5,449 nt of DNA from an uncultured Clostridia bacterium (lineage in GTDB: Bacteria > Bacillota > Clostridia > Christensenellales > Aristaeellaceae): positions 1-5,449 of the forward strand of contig CAMGDO010000079.1 of the NCBI GenBank assembly GCA_946042585.1. The letters are read 5' to 3'. The notes under the pieces were generated by a model. That model searched no databases and was not told the origin of the DNA. It saw only the letters and a list, made by a program, of their open reading frames with translations. Position numbers and translations under genes: made by a program. This document shows, piece by piece, positions 1 through 5,415 of the stretch; positions within the stretch are counted from its first letter, which is position 1; every line of letters starts with the position of its first letter.

Positions 1-596
1 ATCCGGAAGGGGATTTTGTGCATGGCGAAGTAGATGAGCATGTTCATTTCATACTCGAAGCGATCGCCCGTGATGGCGAGCAGGTCGTCAAAGCAGGCGC
101 GGCTGACGGCGCGCAGGCCTGTCTGCGTGTCCGGCAGCCAGTGCCCGTACAGGGCGGCAAACACGGCGCTGGTCAGGCGGTTGCCGATGCGCGAGCGAGA
201 AGGGATATTCCTGTTTTTGGAGGAAAAATCGCGCGAGCCCAGCAGCAGCTCCGGCGTGCTTTCGCTGAGAGCGTCGCACAAAAGCAGCGTATCGGATACG
301 ATGTGCTGACCGTCTGCATCGGCGGTGATGACGCCCTTGAAATCCGTATGGTCGCGGATGTATGCGATGCCCGTGCGCAGCCCCTGTCCCTTGCCGCGGT
401 TGACCTCATGGCGCAGCACTACGCAGCGCTCCCGGGCGGCGATGCCGTCAAAGATGGCGTTGTATTGGTCGCTGGAGCCGTCGTTGACCACGACGACACC
501 GCCAAAATCTGCCTCCAGCAGGGAATCCACATACGCCGCAAGCCGCTCGTCGGGCTCCAGGGAGGGTATCAGCACGCAAAGCTCATTTGCTTTCAT
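1..596 (-). CDS. Family 2 glycosyltransferase (polyprenyl-phosphate sugar synthase type), N-terminal part
   Basis: Seen: 198 codons are open from ATG at 596-594 to the window edge, so the C-terminus is missing. The N-terminus reads MKANELCVLIPSLEPDE. GT-A features follow in order: VVVNDGSSD nucleotide-binding strand end (residues 35-43), NRGKGQGLRTG (66-76), the DAD metal motif in TADADGQH (93-95), DTQTGLRA (156-163) and GDRFEYEMNML (177-187). Family knowledge: this order is typical of dolichyl/polyprenyl-phosphate mannose or glucose synthase-like enzymes, which move a sugar from a nucleotide donor to a membrane lipid phosphate at the inner membrane face. Many Firmicute members carry a C-terminal GtrA-type membrane domain, which would lie beyond the edge and cannot be confirmed. 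Start choice: GAAAGG (612-607) sits 10 bases before the ATG. An in-frame ATG at 620-618 has no comparable ribosome binding site. The gene is transcribed divergently from the propeller gene. The exact sugar and acceptor are unknown. Confidence 0.9.
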   Translation of the reverse strand, partial: MKANELCVLIPSLEPDERLAAYVDSLLEADFGGVVVVNDGSSDQYNAIFDGIAARERCVVLRHEVNRGKGQGLRTGIAYIRDHTDFKGVITADADGQHIVSDTLLLCDALSESTPELLLGSRDFSSKNRNIPSRSRIGNRLTSAVFAALYGHWLPDTQTGLRAVSRACFDDLLAITGDRFEYEMNMLIYFAMHKIPFR

Positions 597-643
597 GAAA
601 GTATCGCCTTTCTCTTTCATCTGTCTGTATACCGGGCGTGGGC

Positions 644-668
644 ATATTGTCACCACAACCCACAATAT
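644..668. promoter_or_regulatory. Inverted repeat, possible operator of the glycosyltransferase promoter
   Basis: Perfect 7-base arms ATATTGT (644-650) and ACAATAT (662-668) are separated by 11 bases. The dyad overlaps the edge of the minus-strand -10 box and the predicted transcription start, where a bound repressor would block initiation. The 18-base offset between arms is somewhat under two helical turns, so both arms would lie on roughly the same face. No regulator is encoded in the window. Arms of this length can arise by chance in AT-rich intergenic DNA, so the operator role is inference. Confidence 0.4.
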
Positions 669-695
669 CATACCATTCTTTGGCGGATTTCTCAA
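667..695 (-). promoter_or_regulatory. Sigma-A type promoter for the glycosyltransferase gene
   Basis: On the minus strand, TTGAGA (695-690) is followed by a 17-base spacer and TATGAT (672-667). A TG dinucleotide one base before the -10 makes it an extended -10 promoter. Transcription would start near 660 and leave a leader of about 64 bases before the ATG at 596. The fit to the housekeeping consensus is seen directly; activity is inferred. Confidence 0.75.
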
Positions 696-721
696 GAGAA
701 AAACAGGCGAATAACATGGCC

Positions 722-736
722 TGCTGCGGCGCAGCA
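722..736. repeat. GC-rich 15-base dyad between the divergent promoters
   Basis: TGCTGCG, a central G, then CGCAGCA form a perfect odd-centred palindrome. One mismatch extends it to 720-738. It lies between the two outward-facing -35 boxes (690-695 and 779-784), about 80-90 bases upstream of the plus-strand start and 60-75 bases upstream of the minus-strand start, where an activator or shared regulator could bind. It could also be chance in GC-rich sequence. Confidence 0.3.
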
Positions 737-778
737 TGTAAAATATAGAAGCAATTGCGGAAGCGGCGGGCGGGACGC

Positions 779-807
779 TTGCCATTTTCCTCATATGCTG
801 TTATAAT
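779..807 (+). promoter_or_regulatory. Sigma-A type promoter for the membrane propeller gene
   Basis: TTGCCA (779-784), a 17-base spacer and a perfect TATAAT (802-807), with TG at 799-800 giving an extended -10. The start of transcription would be near 814, leaving a leader of about 40 bases to the ATG at 855. The ribosome binding site AAGGAG (841-846) is 8 bases before that ATG. The leader also holds a weak 5-base dyad TTGAT/ATCAA (818-833), which is within chance expectation. Confidence 0.8.
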
Positions 808-854
808 AAACTGTATTTTGATACCCAAATCAATGCAATTAAGGAGTATGCAGC

Positions 855-3593
855 ATGGCTGATTTTCATGATTCAAACGTCCGCCCGGAGCAGGAGGGCA
901 TGCCGGCGCAGCAGACGCCCTATGTGCGTCACCGGCGCTCAGACCGCCATAAGAACGAAGTGCAGCCCGAGCCGGAGAAATTGCAGAACGAAATGCCCCC
1001 GCAGGCTACGCGCGTGATGCAGCCCGTGCGGCGCACTGCGGAGCCCCGAGACCCGCAGACGCCCCGGCAGTACGGCGCATATTCGCGCGAAGAAGGCGCG
1101 CAGACGCCCGTATACGGCGAGGACAATGGACGGGAAGAGCCGCGCAGCCGCGTTCGCTATGCCAGCAGGAATGTGGACTTGGATGCGCCGCTGTATCCGG
1201 ATGACGATATGTATGATGATGAGGAGCCGCGCAGCCGCAAATGGCCCCTGTTTCTGGTCAGTATTCTGCTGGTCATTGCGCTGTTTGTGGCCGGTATGTG
1301 CTTCCTGCCGGTGCTTGCGGAGCGTCCGGCGGATGACAGCGGCTTCACCGGCGCGCTCTATTCCCTGCGCGACAGGATGAGCGGCGTGCTCAGCCTGCTG
1401 GGCGTCAAGGAGCAGCCGGCGGAGATTCATCTGTTCCAGACGGCCAACACCTCCTTCAGCACCGGCACGCAGGTGCAGTTCAGCATCACGACCACCAAGG
1501 CGGTGGAGAATGTGCGATTGCTGGATGCGCAGGGCAACAGCCTGTTTGGCACGACCATGTGCAAGGATTCCGCAGGCACCACCTGGGTTGTGTCGCTGAT
1601 CTTTGATACAGCCTATACGGGCGATGTGTATGTCGCCGTGCAGGAAAACAATGTCTGGCGGCAGACCGACAGCAGGCTGACGCTGACTGTTTCGGCGCCC
1701 ACGGCGACGCCCGCACCCACGGCGACGCCTACTGCGACGCCTACTTCCGTGCCCGCGCCTACGGCGACCGGCGCGCCCGTGATTGTGGCGGAGCTTGCCA
1801 CGGCGACGCCCACCGTTTTTGTGATTCCCAGGACGCTGGAGCCCACGGCGACCTTTACGCAGGCGCCGACGCTGATCCCTACGGCAACACCGACTCCGAC
1901 GCCTACGCCCACGGCAACGCCGACTCCGACGCCCACGCCCACGCCTACGCCTACCCCCACGGCGACGCCTACGCCTACTCCCACCCCGACGCCTACGCCC
2001 ACGCCGACCCCCACGCCTGTGCCGACCAACACGCCCATGCCGCTGTATGAGGCGCAGTCGAGCAGCAATACCTCGCCTTCCCAGCTCAATCTGAAGGAAA
2101 CTGTGTATTGGAACGGCAAAAAGGTCACATCGGAGCTTTCGCGCACGACGTCTATCAGCATGAACGGTCCGGATGCGTATACGTTCTATGACGGCGGTGT
2201 GCTGGCCTTCCGCAGCAATTCCTTCCGCCAGAACGCGGCATTCGGCACGGTGGAAGTGGAAGACGAGAAGCTGTCCATCGAATGGAAGTATCAGCTGGGC
2301 AGCCTGCGCACGGCGGATTCCGGCACGCTGTATGGCGTTGGTTGGACGGGTCAGCCGGCGATTGTGAAGCAGCCGCTGGAAGCGCGCGAAAAGCTGATGA
2401 ACATCTATGCAGAAAAGCGCGGCGTCAGCGCGATGAAGGAAGTCATTTTCGGCGCGCTGGACGGCAAGATTTATTTCCTGGATCTCAATGACGGTCAGCC
2501 TACGCGCGATCCCATCAATGTGGGGTACCCGCTCAAATCCAGCGTGGCGGTGCATCCGTATGGCTATCCGATCATCGGCATCGGTCAGGCTATTTCCAAG
2601 CTGCCCGGCAAGACCGGCGATATCGGCTTCCGTCTGTACAGCCTGCTGGACTGCTCGGAGCTGATGTTCCTCAATGGCCGCAAATCCAGCCAGCAGGATC
2701 AGTATGGCGCAAACGGCGCGTTTGACGGCTCCGCGATCTTTGATATGAACAGCGACAGCCTGATCATCGGCGGCGAGAACGGTCTGATTTATACGATCGG
2801 GCTGAATACTGCCTTTGATTACAAGTCCGACAAGCCGACGCTGAGCATCAGCAAGGATACTATCTATCTGAAAACCAAGGCCAGTGCGGAGACAGACGCC
2901 AATACCGGCATCGAGACCAGCGTGGCCATGTATGGCTCCTACATCTATTCGGCGGATACCTACGGCATCCTGCAGTGCATCGATTCCGACACCATGAAGG
3001 CTGTGTGGGCGGTGGATGTGGGGGACAACACCGACGCCGCCATCGCGCTGGACTTTGATGAAAACGGCGATCTGGGCCTGTATACCGGCAACACCGCGTA
3101 TGCGCGCCTCAAGAGCAAGACGCCCGTGACCATCCGCCGTCTGGACGCACTGACGGGCGAGGAAATCTGGAAATACGAAATCTCCTGTATATATGATAAG
3201 AACCAGCTGTCCGGCTGCAAGGCCAGCCCCGTGATCGGTCAGAATGATATCAGCGATCTGGCGATCTTCACCGTCAACATGACGGGCGGAGCGAACAAAT
3301 CCACCATGGTGGCGCTCAACAAGATGACCGGCGCTTTGGAATGGCAGCGTGAGTTTGACTCTGAGGCCATCTCCTCTCCCGTTGCCGTGTATAATGAAGC
3401 GGGCAAGGCGTGGATTATTCAGGGAACGCAGGATGGTCTGCTGTATATGCTGGACGGCAGGACGGGCGAAGTGCGCAGCACGCTGAACCTGGGCGGCGAA
3501 ATTCAGGCGTCGCCTGCGGTTTACCGCGATATGCTGGTCATCGGCACCTGCTCCAAGGACAATGCCTATATGTACGGCATCCGTATTCAATAA
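855..3593 (+). CDS. Membrane-anchored extracellular PQQ-type beta-propeller protein with Thr/Pro stalk
   Basis: Role: probably an envelope scaffold or binding protein; the ligand is not known. Seen, over 912 residues: a charged, Pro-rich and probably disordered head (1-129, with EEPRSR at 94-99 and again at 123-128); one hydrophobic helix (130-155) preceded by Arg/Lys, which predicts N-in/C-out topology; a beta-rich Ig-like stretch (about 188-280); a Thr/Pro linker (281-396); and a propeller (about 400-912). Blade-like repeats include GALDGKIYFLDLNDG (533-547), GGENGLIYTIGL (639-650), IRRLDALTGEEIWKYE (760-775), MVALNKMTGALEWQREF (818-834) and GTQDGLLYMLDGRTGEV (857-873). The GxIYxLD/TGExxW pattern is that of PQQ/BamB-like propellers. 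A DxDxNGD loop (733-739) could bind calcium. There is no signal-peptidase site, lipobox or LPXTG motif. AAGGAG 8 bases upstream fixes the start. Gram-positive context argues against a true BamB role. The stalk suggests a display function beyond the peptidoglycan, which is inference. Confidence 0.9.
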   Translation: MADFHDSNVRPEQEGMPAQQTPYVRHRRSDRHKNEVQPEPEKLQNEMPPQATRVMQPVRRTAEPRDPQTPRQYGAYSREEGAQTPVYGEDNGREEPRSRVRYASRNVDLDAPLYPDDDMYDDEEPRSRKWPLFLVSILLVIALFVAGMCFLPVLAERPADDSGFTGALYSLRDRMSGVLSLLGVKEQPAEIHLFQTANTSFSTGTQVQFSITTTKAVENVRLLDAQGNSLFGTTMCKDSAGTTWVVSLIFDTAYTGDVYVAVQENNVWRQTDSRLTLTVSAPTATPAPTATPTATPTSVPAPTATGAPVIVAELATATPTVFVIPRTLEPTATFTQAPTLIPTATPTPTPTPTATPTPTPTPTPTPTPTATPTPTPTPTPTPTPTPTPVPTNTPMPLYEAQSSSNTSPSQLNLKETVYWNGKKVTSELSRTTSISMNGPDAYTFYDGGVLAFRSNSFRQNAAFGTVEVEDEKLSIEWKYQLGSLRTADSGTLYGVGWTGQPAIVKQPLEAREKLMNIYAEKRGVSAMKEVIFGALDGKIYFLDLNDGQPTRDPINVGYPLKSSVAVHPYGYPIIGIGQAISKLPGKTGDIGFRLYSLLDCSELMFLNGRKSSQQDQYGANGAFDGSAIFDMNSDSLIIGGENGLIYTIGLNTAFDYKSDKPTLSISKDTIYLKTKASAETDANTGIETSVAMYGSYIYSADTYGILQCIDSDTMKAVWAVDVGDNTDAAIALDFDENGDLGLYTGNTAYARLKSKTPVTIRRLDALTGEEIWKYEISCIYDKNQLSGCKASPVIGQNDISDLAIFTVNMTGGANKSTMVALNKMTGALEWQREFDSEAISSPVAVYNEAGKAWIIQGTQDGLLYMLDGRTGEVRSTLNLGGEIQASPAVYRDMLVIGTCSKDNAYMYGIRIQ
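1695..2042 (+). repeat. Low-complexity Thr/Pro-coding tract (extracellular stalk)
   Basis: The tract encodes residues 281-396, dominated by TP and TATP units and nearly pure (TP)n from about 343 to 388. Codons alternate among ACG/ACC/ACT and CCC/CCG/CCT, giving a six-base periodicity. Extended Pro-Thr linkers are common between anchored and outer domains of Gram-positive surface proteins and are frequent O-glycosylation targets. The opposite strand of this tract reads as a meaningless Gly-Val repeat. Confidence 0.9.
1881..1940 (+). repeat. Two tandem 30-base units inside the Thr/Pro tract
   Basis: 1881-1910 and 1911-1940 match at 28 of 30 positions, and each encodes TATPTPTPTP. A related unit beginning acggcgacgcct starts at 1959. 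The near-identity at DNA level, including third positions, points to recent slippage or unequal recombination, so stalk length is likely to vary between strains. It also makes this stretch prone to short-read misassembly. Confidence 0.8.
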
Positions 3594-3608
3594 GCAAAAG
3601 GGATTCTT

Positions 3609-3635
3609 GGAGAGAGGGGCGCGGCTTCTCTCTCC
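3609..3635 (+). terminator. Hairpin between the propeller gene and glpK; weak terminator or attenuator candidate
   Basis: GGAGAGAG (3609-3616) pairs perfectly with CTCTCTCC (3628-3635). Two G-U pairs and two G-C pairs continue the stem to a 3-base loop, for a 12-pair stem. Only three T residues follow (3636-3638) before CAATAA, so it is a poor intrinsic terminator by consensus. It starts 15 bases after the upstream stop codon and ends 11 bases before the glpK ribosome binding site (3647-3653). It could reduce read-through into glpK or protect an mRNA end. Confidence 0.4.
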
Positions 3636-3664
3636 TTTCAATAAACAAAGGAGTGAAACGCGAT

Positions 3665-5167
3665 ATGAACAAGAGGTATCTTGTGGCTCTGGATCAGGGC
3701 ACCACATCGTCCCGTGCAGTCATCTTCACGGCGGAGGGGCGTATGCTGGGTGCTGCGGCGCAGGAATTCAAGCAGTATTATCCTAACCCCGGCTGGGTGG
3801 AGCATGACCCGGGCGATATCCTCGCCACGCAGATTGAGTCGCTGCGCACCGTGGTACGCCAGACGGGAATCCATCCCAGCGAAATTGCGGCGATTGGCAT
3901 CACCAACCAGCGCGAAACCACCGTGCTGTGGGATCGCAAGACAGGCAAGTGGCTGCACAACGCCATCGTCTGGCAATGCCGCCGCACAGCCTCCTATGTG
4001 GAAAAGCTGGTGCAGCAGGGATATTCCGAAACCATTCGGGAAAAGACGGGCCTTGTGCCGGATGCGTATTTTTCCGGCACCAAGCTGCAGTGGCTGCTGG
4101 ATGCGCTGGATGCCCGCCAGAGGGCGGAGAAGGGCGAATTGTGCTTTGGCACCATTGACAGCTTCCTTGCGTGGAACATGGTCAAGGGCCATCCGCATGT
4201 GACGGACGCCACCAATGCCGCGCGCACCATGCTGTTCAATATTCACACGCAGCAATGGGACGACGAGCTGCTGAAAATGATGGACATTCCGCGCGCGCTT
4301 CTGCCTGAGGTGGTGGACAGCTCGTATGTGATTGGCATGCTGGATGACGATATTCTGGGCGTGCCCATTCCCGTGGCGGCGATGGCGGGCGATCAGCATG
4401 CCGCGCTGTTTGGTCAGGCGTGCTTTGAAAAAGGTATGGCCAAGAATACCTACGGTACAGGCTGCTTTATGCTGATGAACGCGGGCGAGGAGTTCAAGCT
4501 GAGCGAAAACGGGTTATTGACCACCGTGGCATGGCGGCTGAACGGCAAGCCCACCTATGCGCTGGAGGGCAGCGTGTTCATGGGCGGCGCCACCATTCAG
4601 TGGCTGCGCGATGAAATGAAATTCGTAGAAAAGGCCAGCCAGAGCGAGGCGCTGGCCACCTCTGTGGCGGATACGGACGGCGTGTATCTGGTGCCGGCCT
4701 TTACGGGACTGGGCGCGCCGCACTGGAGCATGTATGCCCGCGGAACGCTCTTTGGCATGACGCGCGGCACAGGCCGTGCGCAGATTGTGCGCGCAGGTCT
4801 GGAAAGCATCGCCTATCAGAGCAACGATCTGTATCAAGCCATGGCGCGGGATCTGGGCAGCGCGCCGGGCGTGCTGCGCGTGGACGGCGGCGCGACAGCC
4901 AATGATTTTCTCATGCAGTTCCAGGCGGATATCTCCAACACCTCCATTCAGCGTCCCGCCGTGCTGGAAACCACGGCGCTGGGCGTGGCGCTCCTGGCCG
5001 GTCTGGCGGTGGGCGTATACAGCGATCTCAAGGAGACAGCCAGCGGCTGGCATGTGGAAAAGAAGTTTGTGCCTTCCATGGATGACAGCGAACGCCGGCA
5101 GCGTCTGCATGGCTGGAAACGCGCGGTGGACGCCGTGCTGTACTGGGCGCGCGACGATATGGAGTAA
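3665..5167 (+). CDS. glpK: Glycerol kinase
   Basis: Role: cytoplasmic ATP-dependent phosphorylation of glycerol to sn-glycerol-3-phosphate, trapping it for catabolism or lipid synthesis. Seen: 500 residues, close to the ~500 usual for GlpK. The N-terminal phosphate loop is DQGTTSSRAVIF (10-21). Glycerol-contact residues match the family: R83 and E84 in NQRETT, Y135, and D243-Q244 in AGDQ. FGGY signatures are at YFSGTKLQWLLDA (135-147) and about 360-381. ATP-site motifs are NTYGTGCFMLMN (261-272) and VDGGATANDFLMQFQADI (406-423). Start: AAAGGAG (3647-3653) is 11 bases before ATG 3665. The frame is open further upstream, but that part overlaps the propeller gene and is not GlpK-like. Oddity: the loop 224-232 has D229 where, from memory, enterococcal enzymes have the histidine phosphorylated by HPr, and it lacks the E. 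coli GGKGGTR loop tied to fructose-1,6-bisphosphate control. No glpF or glpD is visible. An IS lies 16 bases downstream. Confidence 0.98.
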   Translation: MNKRYLVALDQGTTSSRAVIFTAEGRMLGAAAQEFKQYYPNPGWVEHDPGDILATQIESLRTVVRQTGIHPSEIAAIGITNQRETTVLWDRKTGKWLHNAIVWQCRRTASYVEKLVQQGYSETIREKTGLVPDAYFSGTKLQWLLDALDARQRAEKGELCFGTIDSFLAWNMVKGHPHVTDATNAARTMLFNIHTQQWDDELLKMMDIPRALLPEVVDSSYVIGMLDDDILGVPIPVAAMAGDQHAALFGQACFEKGMAKNTYGTGCFMLMNAGEEFKLSENGLLTTVAWRLNGKPTYALEGSVFMGGATIQWLRDEMKFVEKASQSEALATSVADTDGVYLVPAFTGLGAPHWSMYARGTLFGMTRGTGRAQIVRAGLESIAYQSNDLYQAMARDLGSAPGVLRVDGGATANDFLMQFQADISNTSIQRPAVLETTALGVALLAGLAVGVYSDLKETASGWHVEKKFVPSMDDSERRQRLHGWKRAVDAVLYWARDDME

Positions 5168-5243
5168 ACACAGATAAACAAGGTGGACTGTTACCCAAGA
5201 AACGGACAGGAAAAGAAAAGCCCTGTCACAGAATAAGCATAGT

Positions 5244-5415
5244 TTATACGGTCTTGCTCCGGATTTCAGCCGGGGCAAGACTATTTTTGAGAGAAATACG
5301 CTCGTAATTGTAGAAATCAACATACTCATTGACGAGTTGCTCCCCCTCTGCACGGGTGGAAAAGTGAGCGCGATACAGACATTCAGTTTTCAAGGCGCCG
5401 AAGAAATTCTCCATC
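5244..5415 (-). CDS. IS3-family transposase (OrfB/integrase core), C-terminal 56 residues
   Basis: Seen: the genomic part starts at MENFFGALKTE (first codon 5414-5412) and ends EIRSKTV with TAA at 5246-5244. Family knowledge: ENFFGxLKxE near the C-terminus of IS3/IS150-type transposases carries the last acidic residue of the DDE catalytic triad, here E2 of the fragment. YNYERISLKNSLAPAEIRSK matches the usual YNxxRxHxxLxxxxPxxxR-like tail. The first two catalytic aspartates and the OrfA helix-turn-helix are outside the window. The open frame runs on upstream as GTG-started MGSEMCIRDR, but those residues are translated from sequencing adapter and are not part of the protein. ATG 5414 is an internal Met, not a start. 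Multicopy elements of this kind commonly break short-read assemblies. Confidence 0.9.
5251..5288 (+). terminator. Plus-strand intrinsic terminator nested in the transposase 3' end
   Basis: Stem arm 5251-5262 (GTCTTGCTCCGG) pairs along its full length with 5270-5281 (CCGGGGCAAGAC), with one G-U pair among 12. The loop is 7 bases and is followed by TATTTTT (5282-5288). This is a canonical factor-independent terminator for plus-strand transcripts. It lies 84 bases after the glpK stop and would end glpK mRNA before it runs antisense through the transposase gene. On the minus strand the hairpin is not followed by a T run. Confidence 0.75.

Larger units (their letters stand above)
5184..5415 (-). 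mobile_element. IS3-family insertion sequence, 3' end only (contig-truncated)
   Basis: The element carries the transposase tail on the minus strand. Its outer end is proposed at 5184, where TGGACTGTTACCCAAG begins a terminal-repeat-like sequence of the TGxACTGxxxCC kind known from IS3-family ends. The 16 bases between the glpK stop and this point (5168-5183) are AT-rich and hold nothing recognisable. A minor 6-base stem GACAGG/CCTGTC (5205-5227) lies just inside the end. The left end, the rest of the transposase and any target duplication lie beyond the contig, so the boundary is unproven. The AT-richer composition contrasts with glpK and fits horizontal acquisition. Confidence 0.7.

Noticed and set aside
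590..601. Perfect 12-base palindrome CTTTCATGAAAG over the glycosyltransferase start codon
   Set aside because: The core CATG comes with any start codon followed by fitting bases, and its position over the ATG makes a translation hairpin with no loop impossible. It is probably chance.
18..806. Plus-strand open frame of 262 codons opposite the glycosyltransferase
   Set aside because: The minus strand carries clear GT-A motifs over the same bases. The plus-strand product lacks family features and runs through the divergent promoters.
1695..2042. CRISPR-like or satellite array
   Set aside because: The periodicity is six bases with no spacers, is in frame, and is fully explained by the coded Thr/Pro repeat.
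1613..2161. Minus-strand frame encoding a long Gly-Val repeat
   Set aside because: It is the complement of the Thr/Pro tract; ACG/CCN alternation read backwards necessarily gives GTN/GGN codons.
3586..3650. Imperfect direct repeat TTCAATAAGCAAA (3586) and TTCAATAAACAAA (3637), as possible element boundaries or duplicated control sites
   Set aside because: Only 12 of 13 bases match in A-rich sequence, with no inverted ends and no coding content between; chance is sufficient.
939..3707. A 922-codon open frame on the minus strand opposite the propeller gene
   Set aside because: Its product is rich in Arg/Gly/His low-complexity stretches, has no recognisable domain, and arises from the codon bias of the strongly supported plus-strand gene. 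No ribosome binding site or promoter supports it.
3638..4399. Minus-strand open frame of 253 codons opposite glpK
   Set aside because: It is antisense to an unambiguous glycerol kinase, with a composition typical of reverse-complement translation.
4514..5353. Minus-strand open frame spanning the IS end and the 3' part of glpK
   Set aside because: It crosses from the insertion sequence into antisense glpK and contains no transposase or other motif; the transposase lies in another frame.
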